A DNA stretch of 64,000 bases from an uncultured Hyphomicrobiales bacterium (lineage in GTDB: Bacteria; Pseudomonadota; Alphaproteobacteria; Rhizobiales; Devosiaceae). The notes beneath the pieces are model-generated. The model saw nothing but the letters and a program-made list of their open reading frames with translations. It had not been told where the DNA came from and did not search any database. A program made the translations under genes and the position numbers. Shown here piece by piece: positions 1-9,673 of this stretch; position 1 is the first letter of the stretch; every line of letters begins with the position of its first letter. Location: positions 142,309 to 206,308 of the forward strand of contig CAIMLX010000205.1 of the NCBI GenBank assembly GCA_903842455.1, in the 5' to 3' direction.

Positions 1-68
1 TGGTGCGCAACCGCATCCGCATCATCCCGTCGCGCAAATCGGCTGCGGCCGCGGTTCGGGGGGAGTAG
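1..68 (+). CDS. ABC transporter permease, C-terminal end only (partial)
   Basis: An open frame enters from the left edge and stops at TAG 66-68. Only about 21 residues are visible; they are basic and alanine-rich, like the cytoplasmic tail of an inner-membrane permease. The next gene, 4 bp downstream, is a BMP-family permease. These transporters normally have two consecutive permease genes followed by the binding protein, so this is most likely the first permease. The assignment rests on position, not on the visible residues. Confidence 0.6.
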   Translation, partial: VRNRIRIIPSRKSAAAAVRGE

Positions 69-72
69 GGCG

Positions 73-1002
73 ATGCAGATGACACCGGAATTCTTCATCC
101 TCGCCATCGTCACCATCGTCGGCATCTCGACGCCGATCCTGCTCGCCGCGCTCGGCGAACTGGTGGTCGAAAAGGCCGGCGTGCTGAACCTCGGCGTCGA
201 GGGCATGATGCTGGTCGGCGCCATCGCGGGCTTCGCCACCACGGTGTTCACCGGCAACCCCTGGGTCGGCGTGCTCGCCGCCGCCGCGGCCGGCGCCACG
301 TCATCGCTGATCTTCGGCTTCCTGACCCTGTCGCTGAACTCCAACCAGGTGGCGACCGGGCTGGCGCTGACCATCTTCGGCACCGGCGTGTCGTCGCTGA
401 TCGGCACGGCCTTCGTCGGCCGCATCGTGCCGCAGTTCGGCTCGATCTTCCCGCCCGAGCTGGCCCGCGACCCGATACTGAAAGTGCTCTTCGGCTATTC
501 GCCGATCGTCTATTTCAGCATCATCATGGTCGTGCTGGTCTGGTGGTTCCTCACCTCGACCCGCGCCGGGCTGATCCTCCGCGCGGTGGGCGAGAACGAT
601 CTCTCTGCCCATTCGATCGGCTATTCGGTGATCGGCGTCCGCTACCTCGCGGTAGCCTTCGGCGGCGCCATGGCGGGGATCGGCGGGGCGTATTTCTCGC
701 TCGTCATCACCCCGATGTGGGCCGAACGCATGACCGCCGGGCGCGGCTGGATCGCGCTGGCGCTGGTGGTGTTCGCCTCGTGGCGGGCGCCCCGGCTGCT
801 GGTCGGCGCGTATTTCTTCGGCGTGCTCGTCTATCTCGAGCTGTTCGCCAAGGCTTCGGGCCTGTCGATCCTGCCGAGCCAGTTCTGGGCCGCCATGCCC
901 TATCTCATGACCGTTGTCGTCCTCACGCTGATCTCGATGCGCGATCGGATAGGCCTCAACGCGCCAGCTTGCCTCGGCAAGCCCTTCCTCCCCGCAACCT
1001 AG
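73..1002 (+). CDS. BMP-family ABC transporter permease (nucleoside/purine type)
   Basis: A 309-residue inner-membrane protein with about eight to ten hydrophobic segments. Near the N-terminus it carries the conserved stretch LGVEGMMLVGA, typical of the second permease of BMP (basic membrane protein) importers, which in characterised cases carry nucleosides. The ATG at 73 has a GGGGGGAG ribosome site just upstream, inside the end of the preceding permease. It is followed 27 bp later by the binding-protein gene. The purine catabolism genes downstream suggest a purine nucleoside or nucleobase substrate, which is inference. Confidence 0.88.
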   Translation: MQMTPEFFILAIVTIVGISTPILLAALGELVVEKAGVLNLGVEGMMLVGAIAGFATTVFTGNPWVGVLAAAAAGATSSLIFGFLTLSLNSNQVATGLALTIFGTGVSSLIGTAFVGRIVPQFGSIFPPELARDPILKVLFGYSPIVYFSIIMVVLVWWFLTSTRAGLILRAVGENDLSAHSIGYSVIGVRYLAVAFGGAMAGIGGAYFSLVITPMWAERMTAGRGWIALALVVFASWRAPRLLVGAYFFGVLVYLELFAKASGLSILPSQFWAAMPYLMTVVVLTLISMRDRIGLNAPACLGKPFLPAT

Positions 1003-1029
1003 ACAACAACGACAACAGGAGACGTCCAC

Positions 1030-2112
1030 ATGGCAATTTTCAACCGCCGCCACTTCCTCGCTACCGCCGGTGCCGCCGCAGCGGCGCTGCCGCTCGTCGG
1101 CCCCGCCTTGGCGCAGGAGAAGGTGAAGATCGGCTTCGTCTATCTCGGCCCGATCGGTGACTTCGGCTGGACCTGGGCCCACAACAAGGGCCGCGAGGCG
1201 CTGGAAGCCGCGCTCGGCGACAAGGTCGAGACCGTCTACGTCGAGAACGTCGCCGAAGACGCCTCGGCCATCCCGGTGATCCGCGACCTCGCCCAGCAGG
1301 GCTGCAAGCTGATCTTCACCACGTCCTACGGCTACATGGACCAGACCATCGAAGTCGCCAAGGAGTTCCCGGACGTCAAGTTCGAGCACTGCACCGGCTT
1401 CAAGCTGGCCGACAACGTCTCGGTCTACAACTCGCGCTTCCATGAAGGCCGTGCCGTGCTCGGCACGATCTCGGGCATGATGACCAAGACCGGCACGCTG
1501 GGCTACCTCGGCTCCTACAAGGTGCCTGAAGTCGTGCTCGGGGTGAACTCGTTCCTCCTCGCCGCGCAGAAGAAGAACCCCGACGCGACGCTGAAGGTGG
1601 TGTTCATCGACAGCTGGTTCGATCCCCCGAAGGAAGCCGCCGCCACCGAGACGCTGCTGAACCTCGGCGCCGATATCGTCACCACCCACACCGACAGCCC
1701 GGCTGCCCTGCAGATTCTCGAGCAACGCGGCCTCTACGGCTTCGGCCAGGGCGCCGACATGTCGGCCTTCGCACCGAACGCCCACCTCAGCGCCATCGAG
1801 GACATCTGGGGCCCGTACTATATCCTCCGCGCCCAGGCGATCATCGACGGGACCTGGACCTCGTCCAACACCTGGGACGGAATGGTCGACGGCACCGTGG
1901 TGGTGTCGCCCTATAACGCCGCCGTGCCGGCCGACGTCGCTGCCGAAGCCGACAAGATCAAGGCCGGCTACATGGATGGCACCTTCGACATCTTCACCGG
2001 CCCGATCTACGACCAGGACGGCAACCTGAAGGTCGAAGAGGGCAAGACCCTGACCCTCGAAGAACTCGCGGTGATGGACTGGTTCGTCAAGGGCGTCGAA
2101 AGCGCCGCATAA
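1030..2112 (+). CDS. BMP-family ABC transporter substrate-binding protein
   Basis: A 360-residue periplasmic binding protein. The N-terminus reads MAIFNRRHFLATAG followed by an alanine-rich hydrophobic stretch ending ALAQ, a good twin-arginine (Tat) signal with signal peptidase I cleavage. The mature part starts KVKIGFVYLGPIGDFGW, the characteristic opening of BMP/PnrA-like nucleoside-binding proteins. A Tat rather than Sec signal or lipobox is common for this family in Hyphomicrobiales. It closes the transporter operon; a GC hairpin (2127-2154) and a palindromic repeat follow. The ligand cannot be read from sequence, but the neighbours puuD, guaD and ade favour a purine. Confidence 0.9.
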   Translation: MAIFNRRHFLATAGAAAAALPLVGPALAQEKVKIGFVYLGPIGDFGWTWAHNKGREALEAALGDKVETVYVENVAEDASAIPVIRDLAQQGCKLIFTTSYGYMDQTIEVAKEFPDVKFEHCTGFKLADNVSVYNSRFHEGRAVLGTISGMMTKTGTLGYLGSYKVPEVVLGVNSFLLAAQKKNPDATLKVVFIDSWFDPPKEAAATETLLNLGADIVTTHTDSPAALQILEQRGLYGFGQGADMSAFAPNAHLSAIEDIWGPYYILRAQAIIDGTWTSSNTWDGMVDGTVVVSPYNAAVPADVAAEADKIKAGYMDGTFDIFTGPIYDQDGNLKVEEGKTLTLEELAVMDWFVKGVESAA

Positions 2113-2126
2113 CGAGCGTATGGATC

Positions 2127-2154
2127 AAGGGAGCGGGCGCAAGTCCGCTCCCTT
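2127..2154 (+). terminator. GC-rich hairpin after the binding-protein gene
   Basis: AAGGGAGCGG (2127-2136) pairs with CCGCTCCCTT (2145-2154). The loop GCGCAAGT contains a GCAA tetraloop closed by C-G. No T-run follows, so it may be an mRNA-stabilising 3' hairpin rather than a strict intrinsic terminator. A hairpin with the same loop follows frcB at 18105-18126. Confidence 0.55.
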
Positions 2155-2169
2155 ACTCTGACTGACCTT

Positions 2170-2287
2170 CCCCTCACCCGGCGCTGCGCGCCACCTTCTC
2201 CCTCAAGGGGAGAGGGGAGAAGTGGGCCACCTCTGCCCCTCTCCCCTTGAGGGAGAGGGTGCCTCGCGACGCGAGGCGGGTGAGGGG
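2170..2287. repeat. Intergenic compound palindrome, family 1 (CCCCTCACCC...GGGTGAGGGG)
   Basis: A 118-bp element with outer inverted arms CCCCTCACCC (2170-2179) and GGGTGAGGGG (2278-2287). Inside are two different small palindromes (around 2180-2192 and 2261-2277) and a long inner inverted repeat of CTTCTCCCTCAAGGGGAGAG type. A related element lies at 28666-28808 and a minimal copy at 21111-21135. This architecture matches dispersed intergenic palindromes known from rhizobia and relatives. It ends 30 bp before puuD. Confidence 0.8.
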
Positions 2288-2316
2288 ACGAACACCAATG
2301 CGGCAGGGGCAGCCGA

Positions 2317-3537
2317 ATGACCGATTATGCGATCTTCTGGGAGTGGCTGAGTTTCGCGGTGCGCTGGACGCACGTGATCACCGCCATCGCCTGGATCGGT
2401 TCGAGCTTCTACTTCATCGCGCTCGACCTCGGCCTGCGCAAGACGCCCAGCCTGCCGCCGCTCGCGCATGGCGAGGAGTGGCAGGTGCATGGCGGCGGCT
2501 TCTACCACATCCAGAAATACCTCGTGGCGCCCGACTTCCTCCCCGAGCACCTGACGTGGTTCAAGTGGGAGAGCTACGCCACCTGGCTCAGCGGCGTCAT
2601 GCTGCTGATCGTCGTCTACTATTTCGGCGCCGACCTGTTCCTGATCGACCGCCACGTGCTCGACATCCCCGCCTGGGGCGCCATCGCCCTGTCGATGGGG
2701 TCGATCGTGCTCGGCTGGCTGATCTACGACACGCTCTGCAAGAGCCCCATCGGCAACTCGACCACCGGCCTGATGCTGGTGCTGTTCGCCGTGCTGGTGG
2801 CGATGAGCTGGATCTACACGCAGCTCTTCACCGGCCGCGCCGCGATGCTCCACATGGGCGCGTTTACGGCGACCATCATGGCGGCGAACGTGGCGATGAT
2901 CATCATCCCCAACCAGAAGATCGTCGTCGCCGATCTCAAGGCGGGCCGCACGCCCGATGCCAAGTACGGCAAGATCGCCAAGCAGCGCAGCCTGCACAAC
3001 AACTACCTGACGCTGCCCGTCATCTTCTTCATGCTGTCGAGCCACTACCCGCTGGCCTTCGCCACGGAGTGGAACTGGGTCATCGCCTGCCTGATCTTCC
3101 TCGAAGGCGTGCTGATCCGGCACTTCTTCAACAGCCGCCATGGCCGCAAGGGCAACCCACACTGGGTATGGCCGCTGGTGGTGGTGATCTTCGTCCTCTG
3201 CGCCTGGCTGTCGAGCGGCCCGAAGCTGCCGACCGGCGCCGAGACCCTGCCGTCGCCGCAGGCGAGCCTGCTGATGCAGTCGCCGCATTTCGAGGAAGCC
3301 GCGAACACGGTGATCTCCCGCTGCTCGATGTGCCACATGGCCGAGCCCGATTTCATGGGCGTGCTGCAGCCGCCCAAGAACGTCATCCTCGACAACCCCG
3401 TCGCCGTCGCCAACCACGGCGAGCAGGTAGCGATCCAGGCCGGCTACAGCCACGCCATGCCGCCCGGCAACGTCACCGAGATGACCCCCGACGAGCGGGC
3501 GCTGCTGGTCGCCTGGTTCCGGGACGGCAGCAATTGA
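2317..3537 (+). CDS. puuD: Urate hydroxylase PuuD (membrane urate oxidase with cytochrome c domain)
   Basis: A 406-residue protein. About eight transmembrane segments form the DUF989-type N-terminal region (FWEWLSFAVRWTHVITAIAW), followed by a C-terminal cytochrome c domain with the haem motif C336-S-M-C339-H340. PuuD oxidises urate to 5-hydroxyisourate, passing electrons to the respiratory chain rather than to oxygen. The ATG at 2317 follows a GGCAGGGGCAG stretch. Its stop overlaps the TTG start of guaD (TTGA, 3534-3537), so the two are translationally coupled. The pairing with guanine deaminase supports the purine catabolism assignment. Confidence 0.93.
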   Translation: MTDYAIFWEWLSFAVRWTHVITAIAWIGSSFYFIALDLGLRKTPSLPPLAHGEEWQVHGGGFYHIQKYLVAPDFLPEHLTWFKWESYATWLSGVMLLIVVYYFGADLFLIDRHVLDIPAWGAIALSMGSIVLGWLIYDTLCKSPIGNSTTGLMLVLFAVLVAMSWIYTQLFTGRAAMLHMGAFTATIMAANVAMIIIPNQKIVVADLKAGRTPDAKYGKIAKQRSLHNNYLTLPVIFFMLSSHYPLAFATEWNWVIACLIFLEGVLIRHFFNSRHGRKGNPHWVWPLVVVIFVLCAWLSSGPKLPTGAETLPSPQASLLMQSPHFEEAANTVISRCSMCHMAEPDFMGVLQPPKNVILDNPVAVANHGEQVAIQAGYSHAMPPGNVTEMTPDERALLVAWFRDGSN

Positions 3538-4832
3538 GCCGAAGCATCCTGCGCGGCCGCGTCCTGAGCTTCGTCAGCGAGCCGCAGGGGCGCGACGACC
3601 ACGGCTCGTACCGCTACATCGAAGATGGCGCGGTGGAAGTCGAGAACGGCATCATCGTCCGAATGGGGGCGTTCGAGGGCGCCCACGCGCCGGATGCCCA
3701 GATCATCGACCACCGGCCAAACCTCATCATGGCCGGCTTCATCGACCCCCACATCCACTTTCCGCAGATGCAGGTGATCGGCGCCTATGCCGGGGCGCTG
3801 CTCGAGTGGCTCAACACCTACACCTTCGTCGAGGAGCAGAAGTTCGGCGATCTCGACCACGCCACCCGCATCGCCAGCCGCTTCTTCGACGAACTGGTCC
3901 GCCACGGCACCACCACGGCTGCCGCCTACTGCTCGGTGCACCCGCAATCGGTCGATGCGTTCTTCTCGGAGGCCGAGAAGCGCAACATGCTGATGGTCGG
4001 CGGCAAGGTGATGATGGATCGCAACGCACCGCCGGGCCTCTGCGACACGCCGCAATCGGGCTACGATGACACCAAAGCCGGCATCGCCAAGTGGCACGGC
4101 AAGGGCCGCGCCCACTACGCCATCACCCCCCGCTTCGCCATCACCTCGACGCATGAGCAGATGGCGATGGCCGAGGCGTTGGCGCGGGAGTTCCCCGACC
4201 TCCACATCCAGACCCATGTCAGCGAGAACCTCGCCGAGATCGCCTTCGCCAACGAGCTCTATCCGAACTACGGCGACTATGTCGGCATCTACGAGAAGTT
4301 CCACCTGCTCGGCCCGAGGACGCTGCTCGGCCACTGCATCCACCTCAGCCACCGCGAGACCCAGGTGATCGCCGAGACGCGGTCGGTCGCGGTGTTCTGC
4401 CCGACCTCGAACCTGTTCATCGGTTCGGGTCTGTTCGACTACGAGCGCCAGCACCAGCACGGCGTCCGCATCGCCACCGCCACCGATGTGGGCGGTGGCA
4501 GTTCCTACTCGATGCTGCGGACCATGGACGAGGGCTACAAGGTGATGCAGCTGCGCGGCCAGCGCCTCACGCCCTTCCGCTCGTTCTACCACATGACCCT
4601 CGGCAACGCCCGGGCGATGAGCCTCGATGGCCGCATCGGCACGCTCGAGCCGGGCAAGGAAGCCGACATCGTCGTCCTCAATTCCGGCGCGACACCGCAG
4701 ATGAAACTGCGTATGGAAACCGTGGATTCACTGGAGCAGGAACTGTTCCTGCTGCAGACCTGCGGCGACGATCGCGCGGTGGTGGAAACCTACGTGATGG
4801 GCGAGCCGCAGAAGTCGAAATTGGCAGCTTGA
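3534..4832 (+). CDS. guaD: Guanine deaminase
   Basis: A 432-residue amidohydrolase converting guanine to xanthine and ammonia. Metal ligands are visible as [11 protein letters not shown] (H73, H75), followed by [15 protein letters not shown] and [14 protein letters not shown], the order typical of GuaD. The start is taken as TTG 3534 because it overlaps the puuD stop and gives the normal family length. No ATG lies near the expected N-terminus, and the mature-looking sequence begins [12 protein letters not shown]. The frame stays open far upstream inside puuD, but that part is not coding. Malate synthase G follows after 11 bp. Confidence 0.92.
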   Translation: MSRSILRGRVLSFVSEPQGRDDHGSYRYIEDGAVEVENGIIVRMGAFEGAHAPDAQIIDHRPNLIMAGFIDPHIHFPQMQVIGAYAGALLEWLNTYTFVEEQKFGDLDHATRIASRFFDELVRHGTTTAAAYCSVHPQSVDAFFSEAEKRNMLMVGGKVMMDRNAPPGLCDTPQSGYDDTKAGIAKWHGKGRAHYAITPRFAITSTHEQMAMAEALAREFPDLHIQTHVSENLAEIAFANELYPNYGDYVGIYEKFHLLGPRTLLGHCIHLSHRETQVIAETRSVAVFCPTSNLFIGSGLFDYERQHQHGVRIATATDVGGGSSYSMLRTMDEGYKVMQLRGQRLTPFRSFYHMTLGNARAMSLDGRIGTLEPGKEADIVVLNSGATPQMKLRMETVDSLEQELFLLQTCGDDRAVVETYVMGEPQKSKLAA

Positions 4833-4843
4833 GGGATTTGCAC

Positions 4844-7093
4844 ATGGCCTACGTCGAAAAATCCGGCCTGAAGGTCGATCAGCTGCTGGTGGATTTCGTC
4901 GAGCAGGAAGCCATCCCCGGCACCAGCGTTTCCCCCGCGCAGTTCTGGGACGGCTTCGCCGGGCTGGTGGCCGAGTTCGCCCCGAAGAACCGGCAGCTCC
5001 TCGCGCTGCGCGACCAGATGCAGCACCAGATCGACGAGTGGCACACCGCCAACGGCCCGATCAGCGCCAACCCCGGCGGCTACGAGGCCTTCCTGCGCGA
5101 AATCGGCTACCTCGTGCCCGAGCCGGCCGATTTCACCATCGAGACTGATGGCCTCGACCCCGAGATTTCGTCGATCTGCGGCCCGCAACTCGTCGTGCCA
5201 GTCTCGAACGCCCGCTACGCCCTCAACGCCGCCAACGCCCGATGGGGCAGCCTCTACGACGCTCTCTATGGCACTGACGTGATCCCGCGCGATGGCGAGT
5301 TGGCGCCTGGCAAGGGCCTGAACCCAGCCCGTGCTGCGGCGGTGGTGACGCGGGCGGCGGAGTTCCTGGACAGCGCCGTTCCGCTTGACTCGGGCAGCCA
5401 CGCCTATGTCACTGCCTACCATGTCGAAAAGGGCGCGTACGAGAAGCACTCGTCCGACATTCTCGGCAACCATTCCACCGAGACAGGGGAGATGCGGGCA
5501 CTCGTCGCTGAGTTGCCCTCGGGCCGCCGCGTCCACTTCAAGAACCCCCGACCGGATTGGGTGAACAACGAGCCCGTGGTCCGGCACACCTTCGTCGGCT
5601 ATGGCGGCAACGAGGAGCGTGGCGAGCTGGTGCTTCGGCACAACGGCCTCCACATCATCCTCGTCATCGATCCATCAAGCCCGATCGGCAAACTGCACCC
5701 AGCCGGTCTCGCGGACGTCATCGTCGAGTCCGCCCTCACCACCATCCAGGACTGCGAGGACTCCGTCGCTGCCGTCGATGCCGAGGACAAGGTCGGCGTC
5801 TACCGCAACTGGCTCGGGCTGATGAACGGCACGCTCGAGGATACCTTCGAGAAGGGTGGCAAGCCGGTCACCCGCAAGCTCAACGCCGACCGCACTTACA
5901 AGGATATCCACGGCCAGCCGCTTACGCTGAAGGGCAGGGCGCTGCTGCTCGTCCGCAATGTCGGCCACCTGATGACCACCAAGGCTGTGCTCGATGCCGA
6001 GGGCAACGCCATCGGCGAAGGCCTGATGGATGCCGCGATCACCGTGCTCTGCGCCCTGTCGGACAAGGTGAACTCAACCACCGGCGCCATCTACATCGTG
6101 AAGCCCAAGATGCACGGGCCGGAGGAAGTCGCCTTCGCCTGCGAGATTTTCGGTGCGGTCGAGACGATGCTGGGGCTCGCGCCCAACAGCATCAAGATCG
6201 GCATCATGGACGAGGAGCGGCGAACCTCCGCCAACCTCAAGGCCGCCATCCATGCCGCCCGCGCCCGGGTGTTCTTCATCAATACCGGCTTCCTCGATCG
6301 CACCGGCGACGAGATCCACACCTCGATGCTATCAGGCCCCGTGCTCCGTAAGGACGACGTGAAGGCCGAAAAGTGGATCCAGTCCTACGAGGACCGGAAC
6401 GTCCTGATCGGCCTCGCTGCCGGCTTCTCGGGCCGCGCGCAGATCGGCAAGGGCATGTGGGCCCGCCCCGATGACATGGCGGCGATGATGGCGGCGAAGT
6501 CGGGTCACCCGAACGCCGGCGCCAATACCGCCTGGGTACCGTCGCCGACCGCCGCGACCCTCCACGCGCTGCACTACCATCAGATCGACGTGTTCGAGGC
6601 GCAGAAGCGCCGCCACAACCAGCCCACGCCGAGCCTCGATGCGCTGTTCTCGATGCCGGTGCTCGATGCTTCCACCCTCGACAGGCCGACCATCCTCCGC
6701 GAACTCGACAACAATGCGCAGGGCATTCTCGGTTACGTCGTGCGTTGGGTCGATCAGGGCGTAGGCTGCTCCAAGGTGCCCGACATCAACGATGTCGGCC
6801 TGATGGAAGATCGCGCCACCTGCCGTATCTCCTCGCAGGCGGTTGCCAACTGGCTGAAGCACGGCCTCGTGTCCGAAGCCGAGGTGCAGGCCTCGTTCGA
6901 GAAGATGGCGGCCGTAGTGGACGGCCAGAACTCGGGCGATCCGCTCTACCAGCCGATGGCGGGGAGCTTTCACCGCTCCATCGCCTACCAGGCCGCACTG
7001 GCCCTCGCCCTCGAAGGGGCGACGCAGCCCTCGGGCTACACCGAGCCGATCCTGCACGCTGCGCGCGAACAAATCAAAGCCCGGGCTGGCTAA
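4844..7093 (+). CDS. glcB: Malate synthase G
   Basis: A 749-residue malate synthase G, somewhat longer than the usual 720-730. It condenses glyoxylate with acetyl-CoA to malate in the cytoplasm. Family hallmarks include [40 protein letters not shown] and [13 protein letters not shown]. The start is ATG 4844, preceded by GAGGGA at 4831-4836; an in-frame TTG at 4829 is less likely. In this operon the glyoxylate source is probably ureidoglycolate breakdown at the end of the purine pathway. That is an inference from co-location with puuD and guaD, since no ureidoglycolate gene is in view. Confidence 0.95.
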   Translation: MAYVEKSGLKVDQLLVDFVEQEAIPGTSVSPAQFWDGFAGLVAEFAPKNRQLLALRDQMQHQIDEWHTANGPISANPGGYEAFLREIGYLVPEPADFTIETDGLDPEISSICGPQLVVPVSNARYALNAANARWGSLYDALYGTDVIPRDGELAPGKGLNPARAAAVVTRAAEFLDSAVPLDSGSHAYVTAYHVEKGAYEKHSSDILGNHSTETGEMRALVAELPSGRRVHFKNPRPDWVNNEPVVRHTFVGYGGNEERGELVLRHNGLHIILVIDPSSPIGKLHPAGLADVIVESALTTIQDCEDSVAAVDAEDKVGVYRNWLGLMNGTLEDTFEKGGKPVTRKLNADRTYKDIHGQPLTLKGRALLLVRNVGHLMTTKAVLDAEGNAIGEGLMDAAITVLCALSDKVNSTTGAIYIVKPKMHGPEEVAFACEIFGAVETMLGLAPNSIKIGIMDEERRTSANLKAAIHAARARVFFINTGFLDRTGDEIHTSMLSGPVLRKDDVKAEKWIQSYEDRNVLIGLAAGFSGRAQIGKGMWARPDDMAAMMAAKSGHPNAGANTAWVPSPTAATLHALHYHQIDVFEAQKRRHNQPTPSLDALFSMPVLDASTLDRPTILRELDNNAQGILGYVVRWVDQGVGCSKVPDINDVGLMEDRATCRISSQAVANWLKHGLVSEAEVQASFEKMAAVVDGQNSGDPLYQPMAGSFHRSIAYQAALALALEGATQPSGYTEPILHAAREQIKARAG

Positions 7094-7238
7094 TTACGTA
7101 GTCGCCGCAATTAGTTAGGTTGCGAAAGGTTCCATCGTCGTCGTCAGATTAAGTCTGCAACCATCGCTCACTCCCAGTGTTTATTCGGCAGGCCCCGCCC
7201 CACGGCCTCAACGAAACAATTCGTACTGGAGTGAACCA

Positions 7239-7586
7239 ATGAAGCTTTCCCTGATCTCGTCGATCGCCCTGTCGACCGCCATGCTGTTCTCGACCGCCGC
7301 CTTCGCTCAGGAGACGACTGTTGCCGAGCCGACCATGATCGGTGGCCAGGCCCTGTCGGCCGACGACCTGCCGAAGGTCCAGGCCCAGTGCAACACGCTC
7401 GCCAGCGTCGACATGGAGTCGATGGCTACCGAGACGACCGCTACCGAAGGTTCGGACGAGCCGGATGGCGCCGGTGATCTCGGCACCGATAGCGAAGTTC
7501 CGAACGGCACCGACCAGGCTGTGACCACCGTCGACCTGTCGCTGATCACCATCGAAGAGTGCAAGGCTGCTGGCCTCGCCCAGTAA
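7239..7586 (+). CDS. Small secreted protein, two-cysteine family (paralogue of the gene at 7704)
   Basis: A 115-residue protein of unknown function. A Sec signal peptide MKLSLISSIALSTAMLFSTAAFAQ leaves a mature part of about 91 residues that is acidic and rich in Thr/Glu/Asp. Two cysteines sit in LSADDLPKVQAQCNTL and, at the C-terminus, ITIEECKAAGLAQ. The neighbour at 7704 shares the same two blocks around its cysteines, so the two are tandem paralogues, probably periplasmic with one disulphide. ATG 7239 is preceded by TGGAGTG. A strong intrinsic terminator follows at 7611-7639. Confidence 0.75.
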   Translation: MKLSLISSIALSTAMLFSTAAFAQETTVAEPTMIGGQALSADDLPKVQAQCNTLASVDMESMATETTATEGSDEPDGAGDLGTDSEVPNGTDQAVTTVDLSLITIEECKAAGLAQ

Positions 7587-7610
7587 GCCCGGCATTAGCC
7601 GAAATTGATG

Positions 7611-7639
7611 AAAGCGCGATGCTCCGGCATCGCGCTTTT
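7611..7639 (+). terminator. Intrinsic terminator
   Basis: AAAGCGCGATGC (7611-7622), loop TCCG, then GCATCGCGCTTT (7627-7638) and one further T. The 12-bp stem and the T-run make this one of the clearest Rho-independent terminators in the window. It separates the two paralogous secreted-protein genes into different transcripts. Confidence 0.85.
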
Positions 7640-7703
7640 GTCATGTGTGCCCCATTGATCCTGGGTAACCGCAGGGCTACTCCCGACCCACACGGAGGTT
7701 TCG

Positions 7704-8021
7704 ATGCGCACGTTCTCACTGGCACTGCTCGTAACACTCGGCCTCGTGGCGCCCGCCGCCGCGTGGTCGATAAAGGGCGTCGAGCTTTCTCCCACCGATG
7801 CGGCGAGGGTCGATCGACAGTGCGACTCGCTGCGCTTCCGCACCTCCGGATCGCTGATGGACAGCCCGCCGCCTGAGCCGCTGGCCGGCACCATCGTCTC
7901 CGATCCGTCCAGCTACTGGGCCGAGAATGCCGATGTGAGCGACGCTGCCCTGGTCAAGAGTGTGAACCTCGACACGATCACGGTGCGCGATTGCCGCGCC
8001 GCCGGGTTCTACGACAACTGA
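7704..8021 (+). CDS. Small secreted protein, two-cysteine family
   Basis: A 105-residue protein of unknown function with a Sec signal peptide (MRTFSLALLVTLGLVAPAAA). Mature blocks LSPTDAARVDRQCDSL and ITVRDCRAAGFYDN align with those of the protein at 7239 (LSxxD..V..QC..L and IT...C.AAG). ATG 7704 is preceded by ACGGAGG, a good ribosome site. The 3' end overlaps the convergent hydrolase gene by 13 bp. Codon use resembles the neighbours, so there is no sign of recent transfer. Role unknown; export to the periplasm is the only supported inference. Confidence 0.75.
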   Translation: MRTFSLALLVTLGLVAPAAAWSIKGVELSPTDAARVDRQCDSLRFRTSGSLMDSPPPEPLAGTIVSDPSSYWAENADVSDAALVKSVNLDTITVRDCRAAGFYDN

Positions 8022-9673
8022 GGATCGACCCGGCTGCCGTCACCCAGCTCATACACCGGCAGGTGGATGGTGCTGGGGCGCTGCGGATCGTGGAACACCT
8101 CGATGTCGGCCGCCACCAGCGTCACCGCATCGCCGAGCTTCTCGTCCGTACCGGTATTGCGCGCATAGCGGGGGTGCGCTCCCGATGCCACCACCACGCG
8201 CAGGCGATGGTCGCGCTTGAAGGTGTGGGCCGTGGCGTGCATCCGCAGCGTGATCTTCCAGATATCGTCGGGCATGGCCGGGTCGGCCGAGGTCTTCCGC
8301 ACCAACCCGTCGCAGATATTTGTCGATACGCCCTTCTCGTCGACATCCGACAGCCGCACGAAGAAATCGGTATTCACGAGGCTGGAGCGGGCGTGAAGGA
8401 TCACCCGCACCTGGCCCATCACGGTTACGTCGGTGAACAGCGGCTCCGAGGTGTAGACCAGCACGTCCTTGCGCGTCTCGAGCGGCGTCTGGTCCACCGG
8501 GCCGGCGCCGGTGAACGCGAACATTGCGCCGCCCACCGCCGGGGTGGGGTGGCGGGGGTCGTAGAGATAGGTGTCTGACTCGGACGCCACGACCGGGCGC
8601 GGCGACAGCACGCTGCCGGGGTGCAAGTGCCAGATCTGTGTCTCGGTCGGCCCCGGCGGCCAGGCGTCGAAGTCGTGCCACTCGTTGCGCCCGGAGACAT
8701 GGATACGCACCGCCTTGCGGTCGGGCGCCGGTTCGCCGAGCAGCTTCTCGTTCATCCATAGCAGCGTCTGCCGGGCGCTTTCGGCCTGCAGTTCGGGCGA
8801 GACGTGGAACCACGGCCCGATGGTCAGCTGCGGCCTCTGCCGCGCGTCCGCCAGCAGCGCATAGTCGCGCAGCAACTGGTCGAGCATGAAGTCGTACCAG
8901 CCCGAGGTGAAGCTCACCGGCGGCGTGCGGCTGCCGATCCGGTGGGTATGGTCAATCGGCTCCCAGAACGCGTCGTTGCCCACCGCGTCGGTCATCCACC
9001 GCTGCCAGAACGGCACCTCGTGGCCCGCGACCCGCCTGTCGGCGTCCCTCAGCGGCAGTTTCATGCTGGCCCGCAGGCTCGTCTTGTCGATACCCCCGGT
9101 GAACATGCGCTGCACCAGCCCGAGCGGGTTGGAGCGTATGCCCTCCACCGTCTGCAGCCAGCTGAGCCACAGCCCCACCGCAAAGCTGCCACCGGGGAAG
9201 ACGATCGACTTGAACTCGGCGCTCGTCACCTTCACCGCCATGGCCGACTGCTTGGGCAGGGCATCGCAGATCGCCCACTGCGTGTAGCCGAGATAGCTCG
9301 GGCCCGAGGTCCCGAGCCGCCCATCGTACCAGGGCTGGCGCTTGATCCAGTCGAGCGTCGCGAGGCCGTCATCGCGCTCGTGGCTCAGCGGATCGAACTC
9401 GCCGCCGGACTTGTCGGTGCCGCGGCAGGCCTGCAGCACCACGTTGTAGCCGCGCTCGGCATAGATCTCGCCGATCGAAGAGAACCCGGAGAGGCCGTAG
9501 GGCTCGCGCATCAGGATGGTCGGGTGCGGACCGGGCATCACCGGCTCGAACAGCATGGTGGCGAGTTCGACGCCGTCGGGCATCGCCACCATGATGCCCT
9601 TGGTGGTCCGGGCACGGCAGCGACCCTTGCCCAGCCGCATGCGGTCGGCAACAAAACGGCTGGTCAGGCTCAT
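8009..9673 (-). CDS. CocE/NonD family alpha/beta hydrolase
   Basis: A 554-residue hydrolase. The N-terminal X-Pro/CocE domain holds MREPYGLSGFSS and the nucleophile region GTSGPSYLGYTQW (Ser in GPSYLG). A C-terminal jelly-roll domain follows (TDVTVMGQVRVILHARSSLVNTDFFVRLSDV), the usual arrangement of this family of esterases and acyl-aminoacyl hydrolases. Start ATG 9673 overlaps the ade stop in an ATGA quartet, so it is co-translated with adenine deaminase. The substrate is unknown. The coupling suggests an amide or ester related to purine degradation, but that is only context. Confidence 0.85.
   Translation of the reverse strand: MSLTSRFVADRMRLGKGRCRARTTKGIMVAMPDGVELATMLFEPVMPGPHPTILMREPYGLSGFSSIGEIYAERGYNVVLQACRGTDKSGGEFDPLSHERDDGLATLDWIKRQPWYDGRLGTSGPSYLGYTQWAICDALPKQSAMAVKVTSAEFKSIVFPGGSFAVGLWLSWLQTVEGIRSNPLGLVQRMFTGGIDKTSLRASMKLPLRDADRRVAGHEVPFWQRWMTDAVGNDAFWEPIDHTHRIGSRTPPVSFTSGWYDFMLDQLLRDYALLADARQRPQLTIGPWFHVSPELQAESARQTLLWMNEKLLGEPAPDRKAVRIHVSGRNEWHDFDAWPPGPTETQIWHLHPGSVLSPRPVVASESDTYLYDPRHPTPAVGGAMFAFTGAGPVDQTPLETRKDVLVYTSEPLFTDVTVMGQVRVILHARSSLVNTDFFVRLSDVDEKGVSTNICDGLVRKTSADPAMPDDIWKITLRMHATAHTFKRDHRLRVVVASGAHPRYARNTGTDEKLGDAVTLVAADIEVFHDPQRPSTIHLPVYELGDGSRVDPQLS

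Noticed and set aside
301..1785. Long open frame on the minus strand opposite the BMP permease and binding protein
   Set aside because: High GC makes antisense frames long. The translation is Arg/Gly/Glu/His-rich without motifs, while both plus-strand genes are clearly real. The same applies to 2203-3453 (-), 9727-11481 (+), 12718-14694 (+), 18194-19276 (-) and 22106-23623 (+).
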